A program made the position numbers and the translations under genes. A stretch of DNA of 64,000 bases, taken from contig JABRWF010000005.1 in the NCBI GenBank assembly GCA_018343915.1, positions 2,949,001 to 3,013,000 of the forward strand. The letters run 5' to 3'. This document shows, piece by piece, positions 35,719 to 46,647 of the stretch. This DNA comes from Agroathelia rolfsii (lineage: Eukaryota; Basidiomycota; Agaricomycetes; Amylocorticiales; Amylocorticiaceae). A model generated the notes under the pieces. The model had not been told where the DNA came from. It worked only from the letters and a program-made list of their open reading frames with translations, and did not search any database. How positions within the stretch are numbered: position 1 is the first letter of the stretch; each line of letters begins with the position of its first letter.

Positions 35719-37054
35719 TCAATTAACAATCTTACTCTCATCTCCAACAATAAGATTATCAATTATCCTCGTTTTCCCGACCCACACCGCACCGCTCAGC
35801 AACACTGGCTCTGAGGCCCCCACGTTCGCATCGCCGGCAGGGGATGCAGCATCAGCACCAGCGACCAAATCCTGCGCCGTCATATCATCCTCAAGCACCT
35901 CAAACGTCCCCCAATCGTTCATTTCCACGTAATCCAACTTCATCTCCACCCCAGCCGCACGTGCCTTTTCTCGCTGGACCTCGATGTACTCCACTGCGCG
36001 TTGTACCACCTGCGCCTTGGTCTTCTTTCCACCATCGCCATTGCTTGCACTTGACCATGCCTGACGTGCAATATCAAGCGCAGCGTACAACGTCCCTGCA
36101 AACTCCCTCTCTTGCTCTGTCAGGTACGCATTGCGCGACGAGAGCGCGAGTGAATCTGCGCTATTCCGAGCTGTGGGTACGATATGCAGATTTTCCGGTG
36201 TCGGGTACGCCATGAGCATGTCGCGGCATAGGCGGCGGAGGAGAAGCGCCTGTTGGATATCCTTTTGGCCGAAGTAGGCGTGTGTGGGCTAAGTGGATGT
36301 GTTGGTATATACACGCATTAGACAGCAATTTAAAAAAAAAGAAGATATTAGTGTGGTAAGGGGCTGAGCAACTAGAAAATAAAATGGTAAGCGAACCAGG
36401 ATGACGTTGAACAGCTTGCTAACGACAGTAGCAACACCACGGAAGAACGTAGGCCGTGTGCGTCCTTCCATTTGGTGACCGAAGCCAGCCACCTCAACGA
36501 ACGCACCGCGCTGTTGAGATACATCTTGGACAATGCCGGAAGGGTACATTTCCCCTACGGTGGGGAGGAAGACAGCGGATGGGGTTCGATGTTGAGGCGT
36601 TTGTTTCTGTTGATGATTGCTAGCGTTATCTTCGCTTGGGAAGGACTCGGCCTCGAGTAGGGTTAGATCGCGCGCGAGTGTGCGTGGGTAGGTTGTCAAG
36701 TCTTCGTGAGGAGCGAATTGAGCTGGATTTACGAAGATGGAGACGACGGTTAGGTCGTTTTCGGCGAGTGATCTGCGTACTTTTCGTCGTCAATGGGTAC
36801 ATGAGTATGAGTATAATCAAGCATTTTGCAGATCAAGAGATGAGGATAGAAGGGGATAGAGGAGGAATTTCGTAGAGCCTAGAATACCTACCAAGTGATA
36901 GATGACCTTCATGCAATGCACCCATAGTAGGCACAAATCCCACACTTTTCTTCTCATCAAACGCTTTTTGGCGCCATTGACGAAAAGAATCGACGGTCTC
37001 AAAGATCGGTATGGAAGATTTTGGGAGTGCTGATGATCCAGAAGTCGAAGACAT
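35719..37054 (-). CDS. PAN6: Pantoate--beta-alanine ligase (pantothenate synthase)
   Basis: It joins pantoate and beta-alanine with ATP to make pantothenate, the precursor of coenzyme A. Minus-strand gene; I place the start at MSSTSGSSALPKSS (ATG 37052-37054), though an upstream frame is open to 37327. Motifs: VGFVPTMGALHEGHLSL (nucleotidyl-transferase HxGH), an intron, SLAENDLTVVSIFVNPAQF, LFLPTV/EMYPSG-type substrate loop, FGHQMEGRTRPTFFRGVATV, an intron, PTHAYFGQKDIQQ, and SLALSSRNAYLT (the SSRN signature). The C-terminal part has a low-complexity insert (VAGADAASPAGDANVGAS) before the final strand VGKTRIIDNL. Length and active-site motifs are complete. The usual VRDSDGLALSSRN is ARNSADSLALSSRN here, a mild variation. 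Confidence 0.93.
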
Positions 37055-37959
37055 GTTACGCTTCTTCAAGATGCGTTTTGAGTGCGATAATTCCGATGAT
37101 AGGATACAAGGACGACGGCCTTTTGCGAGCAAGATGAGTTGGCGAGACTGCACTAAGTAGTGCATGGAGTGGAGGTTGTGTAAATTCGAGAGATTAAACT
37201 GGAGCCACAGCAGCCCCAGCGGCAACAGCACAAGACGAGACGATACAAATAGAAGGGTAGCAGCAGTGATGCAGGGCAAAGTATGGTACGAGAATGAGCG
37301 CAAAAGGCCCAAATACAGGACATTCATGAGACCATCAGGCCACTACCATCATCCCCATTGCAAAGTGAATATCCGAGTCATTGCCGGAGCAAGCATACCC
37401 AAAAAATCTGGCGTGTTGATTGGTTGGGCTTCCCTCGAGCATATGATTTTGATCAACGAGTGTGACCAACCAGCCACTGGGGAAATATGCAGAGTTGATT
37501 TTAACGTCGTAATTACTTGCTCCCTCACCCATTTTAAAACTGCTTATTAAATACACTATATTAAGCCATTCATGCGATTAGTCTACCGATCGGCTCTGCA
37601 GCTTTTTGTCCGGAGTATTAAAGCCCCAGAGATTCAGTGATCTAGGTTGATGCGTGTGACAAAATGTCTTCATCGCTACTACAAGAATCAACTTATCTGG
37701 TCAATTGCACTTCTCACCTCATCCTTCAAGTCCTGAATGATTGTGCGATATCCTCATTGACGTGTTCTCCGCACTATTCCGGGCATACTTGGGTAGCAAA
37801 TTTAATCGTCTTATAAACTAGGGCCTGCTGGTTTCGTAAGGTCTCCAAACATGGTTTACTTTTCAGAGCACGGCCCAACTCTTGAATGAAGGATAACCAC
37901 CAATGACGTATGGTGATTTTCCCAGAGTCGACCATGATGGAGCCTTTCATCGCAGGACA
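37055..37959. other. Intergenic region upstream of pantothenate synthase
   Basis: It contains the promoter of pantothenate synthase at the left and the downstream flank of a BTB remnant at the right. An upstream in-frame extension of the pantothenate synthase frame (to 37327) looks non-coding. Confidence 0.45.
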
Positions 37960-38645
37960 TTACTTGCAAGCAACCCAATAGACATCCGTGTCTTCAACCC
38001 AGTGTAACTTCTCTACGGGTTTGACAATTGCCCTAGAATATCTTACATGGTGTAGAAAAAGATAATGCAACTCGATTGCCGGTACTATGCTCATGGCTGG
38101 CACCATCAGTTGTGATTCAATTGGTACTTTCATAAGATAAGACAGAGCGAGGCAAGCTTCATTTTTGATATAATTGCGTCGGGCAAGATAATAGAATGCA
38201 GTGCGCCCTTCGATGCTGACAGACCTGAGTCGAGGGATAGTGTTGAGGGAGGTATTGAGAGCCGCAGTAGCTCTCACCATATTGTATTTCTGAGCTATAG
38301 CTATGAGTGCTACGATGTTTTCAATTGAGCGTCCCTTGATACCAAATATCAGTGAAGTAGAACCCAGCTGATAAAACTTGAGCATAGAGGGGGTTATCGC
38401 AGAGGACTCTGTCATGTCTACAACAGGAAGACAATCACGTGTCAAGTCGGGCTCTGGGGCAGAACATTGGGCAGGTTGTGGTGATGTGAACATCTTTCGG
38501 AAGAAGTCTGACCCCATGGAGAGCAGATTTTAAAAGTTGCGAAGTAGGTACCATTGCTTGATTTTAATATAACGACCGCACCTAGAATGCTATCGTATAG
38601 TAAGTCTATCGTAACTTTTTGAACGTTGTTCGAAGTGTTATCCAA
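37960..38645 (-). pseudogene. BTB/POZ-domain protein of the agaricomycete type, frameshifted
   Basis: The minus-strand frame 37960-38517 reads GSDFFRKMFTSPQPAQ, CLPVVDMTESSAITPSMLKF, ALIAIAQKYNMVRATAAL and EACLALSYLMKVPIES. This is the order seen in the abundant agaricomycete BTB proteins (core fold followed by a C-terminal helical half). The upstream part (AVVILKSSNGTYFATFK) is in another frame; removing or adding one base near 38535 would join it to LLSMGSDFF, the expected BTB strand-helix junction. A 44-nt intron (GTACCT...GTCAG) could also bridge the frames but would delete conserved residues. So this is either a decayed gene or a sequence error. An ATG-led frame further upstream (38676-38801, MSESLHTTFEP) may be its degraded N-terminus. 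The native ligand is unknown. Confidence 0.65.
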
Positions 38646-38801
38646 GTCCGAGAGAAAGGTAGGATTAGTCGCTAGTTATGTGTTATATCTTCGGGAAAGA
38701 GACAATCCTAGTATGAAGTGGGTCTCAACTCCTGGCATAGATTGATCAACCTCAGGTCCAACATGGATTGGCTCAAAAGTGGTGTGCAAAGACTCAGACA
38801 T

Positions 38802-39480
38802 ATTGATTTGCGGAAGAAGAGCCTTGGAAAGAATGGTGAGTTTAATCATGAAGTGTAAGACAAGTATTTCGGTCATTTCCACACCGTTTTACTCTAAGCA
38901 AAAAACAATACAGGATGTAATATACGCACTCTCTAGGCTCGTAGAACTAGATTTCGTAAACTCTCAACAAGGTCTGTGAATCCAAAAGAGCTAGATATAT
39001 GCTAAAACCCAACTTCACGGGTTGATCCTTTCTGGGGATCGCTATTTTCCCTATTAGACAATTTCAGGTGTACTTATTATAAAAATTTCATAAGCTAAAA
39101 AATATTGAAGTTATGGATAAAAACCTGCTGGTTGGCACTTTTTCCGAAACGCGTAGCAAAGATGCGAAACTGTGACGCTCGTTACTGTGCCAATTTAGGC
39201 GATGGCAGCTGAGCGACATCGCCGGCAAAGTGTAGTATGAAATCCGCAGGCAACTTGCGCCTCTTGTCCTTGTACTTATTCTTGCTTTATTGCTCAGGCC
39301 TTGACGCGTCGCCGGAAAACAGACTCCTTTCTGATAACGACCTCCGATTTCTCATTTATTCCTTATAATAATGTACGTCCTAGTCTGGACATTGGTAAAA
39401 CTGGCGTCAGCAGAGGCTTTGCAGCCGGTATTTACGCCGTCTCCCACAGAAGTCGTAATAACACCTTGTATTGGAGAAAC
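38802..39480. other. Divergent intergenic region before the VPS9 gene
   Basis: AT-rich with no gene supported. The VPS9 frame stays open upstream to about 39301 but without an in-frame ATG before 39481, so an upstream non-coding exon or leader is possible. Confidence 0.4.
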
Positions 39481-42400
39481 ATGGACAACACTTCCTCAGA
39501 ACATGTCATCGAATCCATGCAGTCTCTATCTGTTCCAGACCCTTCTGTGTTATCTGAGGCACCACCCAAGTCTGCCCCCGCATCCTCACCACAACCGAAT
39601 CCATGGCAAGATACATCATTGCAGGTCCAAGACGCTCATCCAGAAGGGCTCCACACACCAGATCCTTCCACTCTAGACCCCTCGTTTCATGCCCCGTCTC
39701 CCGATCCACCTCTCGTTGCATCATCTGTAGAAGCCCATCCGGAAATCTTAGATGAATTTGACCCACTGGCAGATCAGAAGGAGAAAGAATCTCGGGAGGC
39801 GTGGGGTCAAACTAGAGGACATCCGCCTCTTCCTATACCAGAGCCTATCCCTGTACCATCGACGCCAGAGCCATCTGAGAAGAAGTTCAAGCGCGGTTCA
39901 TGGGCATTGAATGTGGGCATACCGGGACGCGAGTCGCCCCCACCCTCTGCTTCATCTTCGAGCTCGCCTTTCTCGTCGCTGGCTTCCTTAGCACGAACAT
40001 TTGCAATACCTTCACTCCCCAAGCAGAGACCAACATCATTGGATGCTGCGCGTGCTGTACCCAGTCCAACTACCATCTCGAGTTTTGCAAGCCAGCAGAA
40101 TAGGCAACCCAGACATACTGATCCCCCTGCTTCTTCTCAGCAGCCTGAGGAAAGCAGTGAAGCTGATGATCATACCACTACTCCGAACCGTGTCAAGTCC
40201 ACCGAACAGGCGTTTGATTTCCAGCAATTCTTAGACCAGATGAAAACAAAGGGGGCCGAACCCGTTGCCAAATATCTAAGATCGTTGAGTATACATAGCT
40301 TATGTGCTATTAATGTATTAGATGACTTACATCATTATTGACAGATTTTTGAGTAACTTTGCAAAGCGTACTTTTACCATTGGTGACCAGGTCAAGATTA
40401 TCAACGACTTTTTAACAGTGTGTCTCTTTCGTGCTGTATCTGCGCTTCTCAAATTGGAAATTAAAAGTCTAGATCTAATCGGTAGTTTATCTCTGGACGT
40501 ATGCGCGAATGCGATGTTTGGAGGGATGCATCCGATATCGAATTTGATAATGCCATGGAGGGTATGGAGAAATTGGTTATGAACAGACTCTATGACTTGT
40601 CAGTCGAATTCTCTCCTAGTATGTCGGCTTAATCGCCTCCAATCCAAGCATTCCTTTTGAGTAGCTATCTCCACCTCGATGAACTATTTCTCATTTTTAA
40701 TTCTTTTATACAGTACTTTCACACCTCATGTCGCACAAATGGTTCCGCCTCGGCCAGTCACAACAGACGATTTGGAGCGGGACCGTGTATTGGCACAACG
40801 AGTAGCTCTCTTTAGTTGGATAGAAGAGAAACATTTAGATATTCCTGTTGGCGAGGGCTCTTCTGGATTCATGATGTTTGCGCAGCAAGGTTTGTAGTCT
40901 TTTAGTTCTAATCAAGTGTATATATTGATTGTGTAACACAGAATTGCTCAAAATAAATCATTACAAGGCACCTCGGGATAAACTCATCTGCATCCTTAAT
41001 TGTTGCAAAGTTATTTTCGGTCAGTGTTGATCTCAATGACACAATCGTCATATAATGTCTTATATCACGAACTTAGGCTTAATCCGCCACCTGAAAAGCG
41101 ATGAGGGTGCTGACTCGTTTGTACCCATCCTAATCTTCGTCGTACTCAAAGCCAATCCTCCGCACTTGTTATCCAATGTCGAGTATGATATATTCGCTTG
41201 GGATTGGCTGTGTTCAAATTTTCACGAGTCTTTCATCAGATTTATCAATCGATTCCGAAATCCCGAGAAACTGCAAAGTGAGGCTGGATATTATTTATCC
41301 AGTCTGGTAATTCATTCACGGCCTTATCCGTTTTGTAATACGGCGACACTAACGGGCATATTTCCTAGATGGGAGCGGTGTCTTTTATCGAAACAATGGA
41401 TTCTTCTTCCCTATCAAACATCACTCAAGAAGAGTTCGAGAAGTGAGGCTATGCATCTACTCTCATCGATCACACTCCAGGCTGATCACCAGTTCAGGAA
41501 TGTTGAAGCTGCTATTCAGTCATTACCGGCACCGGGGTCCGCCTCCCCGAACGTAATGACTCCTGCAAGTTCCGCGCCGTCCACGCCAAGGCGCAGCACA
41601 CATTCACTGCCTGTCCTATCTCCCGGATCATCGCATAGTGGAGAGGAGTCTGCTCGACCACTGTCAATATCTACACCGACAGGCCCATCGGAGAATGCGC
41701 GTAGATTTCTCCAAAAGACGGGTGATACTATCTCAAAGCCGCTTAATGCAATTGGACGTATCTTCAGCGAGGTACTCGATGGCGTCGCTGACGTTGCGGA
41801 CGGGGGTCTTGGAGATAGGGATAGAGACGGGGATGGAAAACCAACTACTTATCTCCCTGGCCCATTTGCTCCATTCGAACTTGGAAGAGAGAGGAGACGA
41901 GAGCAGCAACAAAGAGACGGTGGTGGCCCACCCGCCCAATACTGGACACATCCCGATCATGCTAGACGGCCGTCCTATCTAAGCGAGGTACAGACGCCTA
42001 TCAGCGGCGGCGGTGGTGGTGGTGGAGGTGGAGCGCCACCACCGCCACCTCCTCCTCCTATGCCGTACAAGCCACGTGTCCGACGAAGTCCGACGCCAGG
42101 CTCTATTAGTGCATTTCCTTCAGGAGCATCCGCAGCTGGTATGCTCCCTTGGCAAGAAGCCACGTCTTCGCGCCAGGGACTATCGCCACCACTCCCTGCG
42201 ACGAACAATCCTCTATCCATGGGCCCCTCTCGGGCGCTTGCACCTGCTCGTGTGCAGTCCCTAGCGTATCCTGAGACACCCGTGCGCTCACCGTCGCCTT
42301 TTGCTATGCCGTCCTTGTTATCGCCTTCTCCTTCCTCACATCTGCTCGGTGCAGCTCCGGGGACGGGCGCGGGCGTCTCCAGAACGGCAACCCCGAACTT

Positions 42401-42587
42401 GGACTTCGCAGGCATGCAGGCCGAGATCGATCGGGCCCATAGCAGTGTCGCGAACGCTGCCAAGAATACCTTAAGACAGATCTTCCCAAATACGGATCCA
42501 GAAGTCATGGATTGGGTCCTGGAGGCCAACGAGGGGGATTTAGGGAAGAGTATTGAGGCTTTGCTCGAGATGAGCAGTGGATCGTAA
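39481..42587 (+). CDS. VPS9: VPS9-domain Rab5 guanine nucleotide exchange factor with C-terminal CUE domain
   Basis: It activates Rab5/Vps21-type GTPases at endosomes; the CUE domain binds ubiquitin. ATG at 39481-39483 ([13 protein letters not shown]). A Pro/Ser-rich N-terminal region is followed by a helical bundle ([73 protein letters not shown]). The VPS9 core comes next ([79 protein letters not shown]), with the catalytic Asp of DEGAD present. Then a long disordered segment includes Gly9 directly followed by Ala-Pro8, and the protein ends with a CUE domain ([20 protein letters not shown], then IEALLEM). Domain order matches yeast Vps9. The exon ending RLYD(F) uses the donor TT|GTCAGT. Confidence 0.92.
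42004..42059. repeat. GGN/CCN low-complexity hairpin in the VPS9 coding sequence
   Basis: A GGC/GGT/GGA run encoding polyglycine is followed at once by GCGCCACCACCGCCACC-type codons encoding polyproline. The two halves are largely reverse complements, so a strong stem can form in DNA or mRNA. Confidence 0.8.
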
Positions 42588-43150
42588 TATGCTCTTGTGT
42601 GTATAACCTTTTCATTTACTACTCACGTTAATGATTTAGGCTTGATATCACATTACTGACGAAGGCGATTTCGTATAGATTCAGTGACCGCCTAGTTTAT
42701 GATTTGCCTATCGTACTTAATCAATGGATGGATTTCTCTCAAATGCTTTTATTGGGTCAGCCGATCAAGAATAAGAGTTTCCTTAAAAGTCTTTTCTATC
42801 TAAAGCTATGATTGATTGCTTCATGAAGATTAAAGCCCTGGATCATGAGTGCATGAGCACGGTGGCTCCAAAACGGTATTCTTAGTGCTAGGCTACGCAT
42901 TAGGCCCCGTATACCATAGTCGCCGCTGACCTGGTGCCCATATGGTGGCGCCAATCCGCTTGCACTGGGTAAGCTTTTCATGCGTGTGTAATTCATGACG
43001 TCCCTGGAGACTTCTTCTCGGGCCAGACGACCCCCGAGTTATGCGTATCTAAGGTCAATATATGAGGAGAAGCGCGGAGGCAGTTTTGCCTATATCATCT
43101 TGTGCCCTTTTGCCCTCATTCTTTTCGTTCATTCTCTTGCCCACGCTTTC
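42588..43150. other. Intergenic region with MFS gene A promoter
   Basis: No gene. It contains the inverted repeat CTCGGG-N10-CCCGAG that is shared with the promoter of MFS gene B. Confidence 0.5.
43017..43038. promoter_or_regulatory. Conserved promoter inverted repeat CTCGGG-N10-CCCGAG (MFS gene A)
   Basis: The element lies 113 bp before the MFS gene A ATG and is nearly identical before gene B (46516-46537). The wider block (CTTCTTCTCGGGC, then AGACGACCCCCGAGTTATGC) is conserved in both. The symmetric CGG-N12-CCG content is the kind of site bound by Zn2Cys6 dimers; that is an inference. Confidence 0.55.
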
Positions 43151-46050
43151 ATGGCCAGTGTCATAATCCAGCAACGTCCCTTTGACGAGGAGGCCAAGAT
43201 TGATATTAGCACCTCCTCCCAAAGTGACTCTTCTGGTGATCATGTGCACGTCGTCGACGAGAAACGGCTGATACGCAAGATTGACTTATACTTGGTGCCA
43301 TGGCTGACTCTGCTTTATCGTGAGTGAACGGGCTATTTTGTAATTACGCCTGCGAATGAACACGCGAGGCAGTACTTAATTTCCTGGATCGTACCAATAT
43401 CGGCAACGCACGGGTATTTGCATCATGCTTTACGAGGGTACACACGCATTAATATTGACATTGCTCTATTTCTGCAGTTATACGGCCTTGAAAAAGATTT
43501 ACAAATAACTGATAGCCAATACAATATCGCTCTCATGTATGTATTATATCCTATAGCTGGCAAGTCGCCACTAATACTAAACACTGTTAACAGGTTGTTT
43601 TTTCTTTCATATTCAATATTCGAGGTTCGATACCATGAAAGATGTGTTGACTTCTTATTTATTGTATAATATAAGGTACCATCGAACCTCGTTTTGAAAC
43701 GTTTCAAACCATCGATCTGGTTGTCGTTCATCATGGTGCTATGGGGAATCGTCATGGTACTGATGAACTATGCTATTATAATACCCTGCTAGGGAATGTC
43801 TAAACAATTAAATCTTAGGTATCGCAAGGCTTGATTCACAACCGCAGCAGTTTGTTAGGTTCGTACAGTGGCTGTCCACCGAGTATGTGAACTCATCTAA
43901 TGATATTTTTTATAGCTATCAGATGGCTCTTGGGGATGTATGCCAATTTTTATTTTTATTTTTGCATTCTCGTGAAGATTCTATGTCTTACGAAGGACCT
44001 AGGGCTGAAGCAGGATTGTTTCCTGGAGTGAACGTACGCCGACTCATGCTTTCCCTACTCTTGATCATATTGTTGACCATTTGTGGATCAGTACTATCTA
44101 TCCTGGTAACTCATATATATACATATATGTAACCGATATACATTCTTAGTTTATCCTCTTGAAATCAGCTGGTACAAGCGCTCCGAACTAGGTACGAGGT
44201 AAGTAGGACTTTGGTTCGTCTCTGCATCGCCATCGCCGATCGTACTTAAATCGACATTGATTGATGACAGAGTGAGCTTGTTTTTCGGCGCTGTCACTGT
44301 CAGTGGTGCCTTTGGTGGCTTGCTCTCGGTAAACACCCTCTGGTTTCCGCTACTTGAGATTTACTAACACGGTTCGAAACCCCTTAGATTGCCATTGCAA
44401 AAATGGACGGTATTGGCGGAAAGCCGGCTTGGGCGTGGATATTCATCATCGAAGGCTTGGCTACTATCGTCATTGCTCTTGCATCATTCTATATGATCCA
44501 AGACTTCCCAGCCACGGCTAAGTTCTTGACGGAGGAGGAGCGTGCTGCCGTCTTTCATCGCTTACAAGCTGATCAGAGGATCAGCGTAATCGGAGAGAAG
44601 TTTAAGTGGAAGTATGTGAAGAGTGCGCTGACAGACTGGAAGATATGCATTTCTAGTAAGTAATCCTGATTCTTGATGGTCGGAGCTATGTTTGTAATGA
44701 CATATTTATTGTAGCAATAATCTATGCAGGTGTGCTTGTAAAGTTATCATCAGGTTAAAAATGGTGTCCTTATTCATGGACCTGTATCAAGCCGCGAATA
44801 TGCCAGCCTATGCGTTCTCATTGTTCCTTCCAACAATTCTCAATGAGGTAGGCTTGTTCAGCGATCCATATTTGTAGTTTGATTTTGACTAATTTTTAAT
44901 AGCTGGGTGCGTCTTTATTTATGTCAGTGTGCGATTAAGTAATAATATGGGCCACTGTCCAAGGTTTTGATGTGACCAATGCCAACTTGCTGACTGTTCC
45001 TGTCTTCGTGGTGGCGTGTGTCTTTCTTGTCGCTATCGCAACGTATGGTGATAAGCGCGGTCACCGCGCGGTTCTCAACTTGTAAGTCCTTCACCATATT
45101 GATCGGAGACTATTCTCATAGCATTGGTCCAACATGAAGAATATCGTTCTCGATTGGTTTGTTCTGTGTACACTTGTTATTTACCGACTTTGAGTTGAAA
45201 ACTGATGTCAAGGTGCTGCTGGATTTATTATCCTGATTGTTTCCAAAAATGCCACATTGTCATATGTTGCTGTTTATCTTGCGGCTGGGTAAGAGCCACC
45301 GTCTCTAGGACACATTCAATTACTAAAAGTTTTCTTTGCATTTTGTAGAGGAGTATATGCTGTCATGCGTAAGTCTCATGTTCGCTATCCTATGCCAGTG
45401 GTTTTTAGATATCTCACCAAATACATTTACTAGCGAATACCATGTATGCATTTGCCTAATATATCCTTACGGAAAACCTCAGCTCACCGATTTCTCCAGC
45501 GCGTGGATATCTAGCAATGTCGATGGTGACTACGTCCCGTTTACTCCAGAAATACCCAGCTCATCATATCATTAGGCTCCTACAAGCGTGCCGTAGCACT
45601 AGCCATGGCCATCGGATTGTAAGCTCATTTCTAACGTGGATGTATGCGCAGTCTGATGATGTAAAACCTTTCTTGCAGTGGCGGCCTCAATGGCATGGTC
45701 AGCTCTAATATCGTACGTCATCCTCTGCTTGTGTGCTCCTCAGCATAGCAGCTCTCGTATTCACCCTTCCTTATCCCTAGTATCGCAGCCAGGACAAACC
45801 CCGGTATCGCCTAGGTCACGGGATTGTGCTCTTATACATCGGACTGGGTATAATTTTCACGATTATATACCACATGCTACTCGCTCGAGAAAATGCCCGT
45901 CGTGATCGCGGCGAACGCACCGAATTCATCATTGGAATCAGTAATGAGAAAGACCGCGAGGTCTTTAGTCGCAATGGTGTCTTTGGTAGCGTCACAGATG
46001 CAAAAAGAGAGAAAGGAGATGAATGGAGTGGATACAGATATTCATTGTAA
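43151..46050 (+). CDS. MFS transporter A, Dal5/Tna1 (anion:cation symporter) type
   Basis: Very intron-rich gene, ATG 43151-43153 (MASVIIQQRPFDEEAKI). Reading through about 16 short introns gives the family sequence: RKIDLYLVPWLTLLY, LLNFLDRTNIGNAR, GLEKDLQITDSQYNIAL, LFFLSYSIFEVPSNLVLKRF, RWLLGMAEAGLFPGVN, YYLSCWYKRSELGTR, LFFGAVTVSGAFGGLLS, GKPAWAWIFIIEGLATI, AFSLFLPTILNELG, YGDKRGHRAVLNL, SYKRAVALAMAIG and a C-terminal IVLLYIGLGIIFTIIYHMLL before ARENARRDRGERTEF. That makes 12 membrane helices. Relatives import allantoate, nicotinate, pantothenate or biotin-like acids; the substrate cannot be chosen here. A 10-nt micro-exon (45434-45443) is required. A closely similar copy follows at 46648, with long blocks of near-identity. 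Confidence 0.85.
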
Positions 46051-46306
46051 AAACTTCGATTCAAAAGGCCTGTAACAGTGACAAACTTGTACTCTATTCG
46101 ATTTCAAAATAAGTGATGGCACAACAAGAAACACATACTTCACTTACTTATCGTTTCTCTTCAAACGAAAATTCACACAACAGAGCATTTAGCCGAGGTT
46201 CGTCTTGACACACTGATGAATGCGCGCTATTTCCTCATTGCCGACGAATACTAATCACTTTACTGGACTCCAGGGTGAGCCTGAGTTTTGTTTCGTCAAT
46301 CGTGTA

Positions 46307-46438
46307 CAACAAAGATTAAACACGCCGCATGTAGTAGAGAGTTCCCGGAAAGTACTCTGGTACTACTACCTTGTCTTGTAAATTGGTCATCATTTAATAT
46401 TCAATGACTAAGGTAAGCGAAGTACTCATAATTGAGCT
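46307..46438. repeat. Dispersed repeat, copy 1 (upstream of MFS gene B)
   Basis: It shares ordered matches with 52211-52340: CAACAAAGAT, ACCTTGTCTTG, GGTCATCATT, TATTCAATGAC, GTACTC and TAATTG, in the same order and spacing. Overall identity looks like 70-75% by eye. Confidence 0.65.
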
Positions 46439-46515
46439 TCGCACTGATTTCCCTTGCACAAGGTAATGTTCTTGTGCAAAATATTCATGTCGTACCTAAC
46501 TGCCCGAGGCTTCTT

Positions 46516-46537
46516 CTCGGGCTAGACGACCCCCGAG
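46516..46537. promoter_or_regulatory. Conserved promoter inverted repeat CTCGGG-N10-CCCGAG (MFS gene B)
   Basis: The same element as at 43017-43038, 110 bp before the MFS gene B ATG. Here an additional CCCGAG lies at 46503-46508, giving a second overlapping inverted pair (CCCGAG-N7-CTCGGG). Confidence 0.55.
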
Positions 46538-46647
46538 TTATGCGTACCTGAGGCCAGTATATGAGAAGAAGCACGAAAGCAGTTTTGCCAAAACCATCTT
46601 GTGTCCTTTTCCCCCGGTTCCTTACTCATTTTCTTGCCCTCACTTTC

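Larger units (their letters stand above)
46051..46647. other. Intergenic region between the MFS copies
   Basis: It contains a segment (about 46307-46438) that recurs diverged at 52211-52340, and the promoter block shared with MFS gene A. No coding feature. Confidence 0.5.

Noticed and set aside
36833..37327. N-terminal extension of pantothenate synthase to 37327
   Set aside because: The added residues are hydrophobic and unlike the family; MSSTSGSS at 37054 gives the usual start distance to the PTMGALHEGH motif.
39301..39480. Upstream extension of the VPS9 frame
   Set aside because: There is no in-frame ATG before 39481; the stretch begins with a TTG codon.
44368..44384. GGTTCGAAACCCC, a tRNA B-box match (also near 47850)
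   Set aside because: It is inside an intron of both MFS copies; no cloverleaf is possible.
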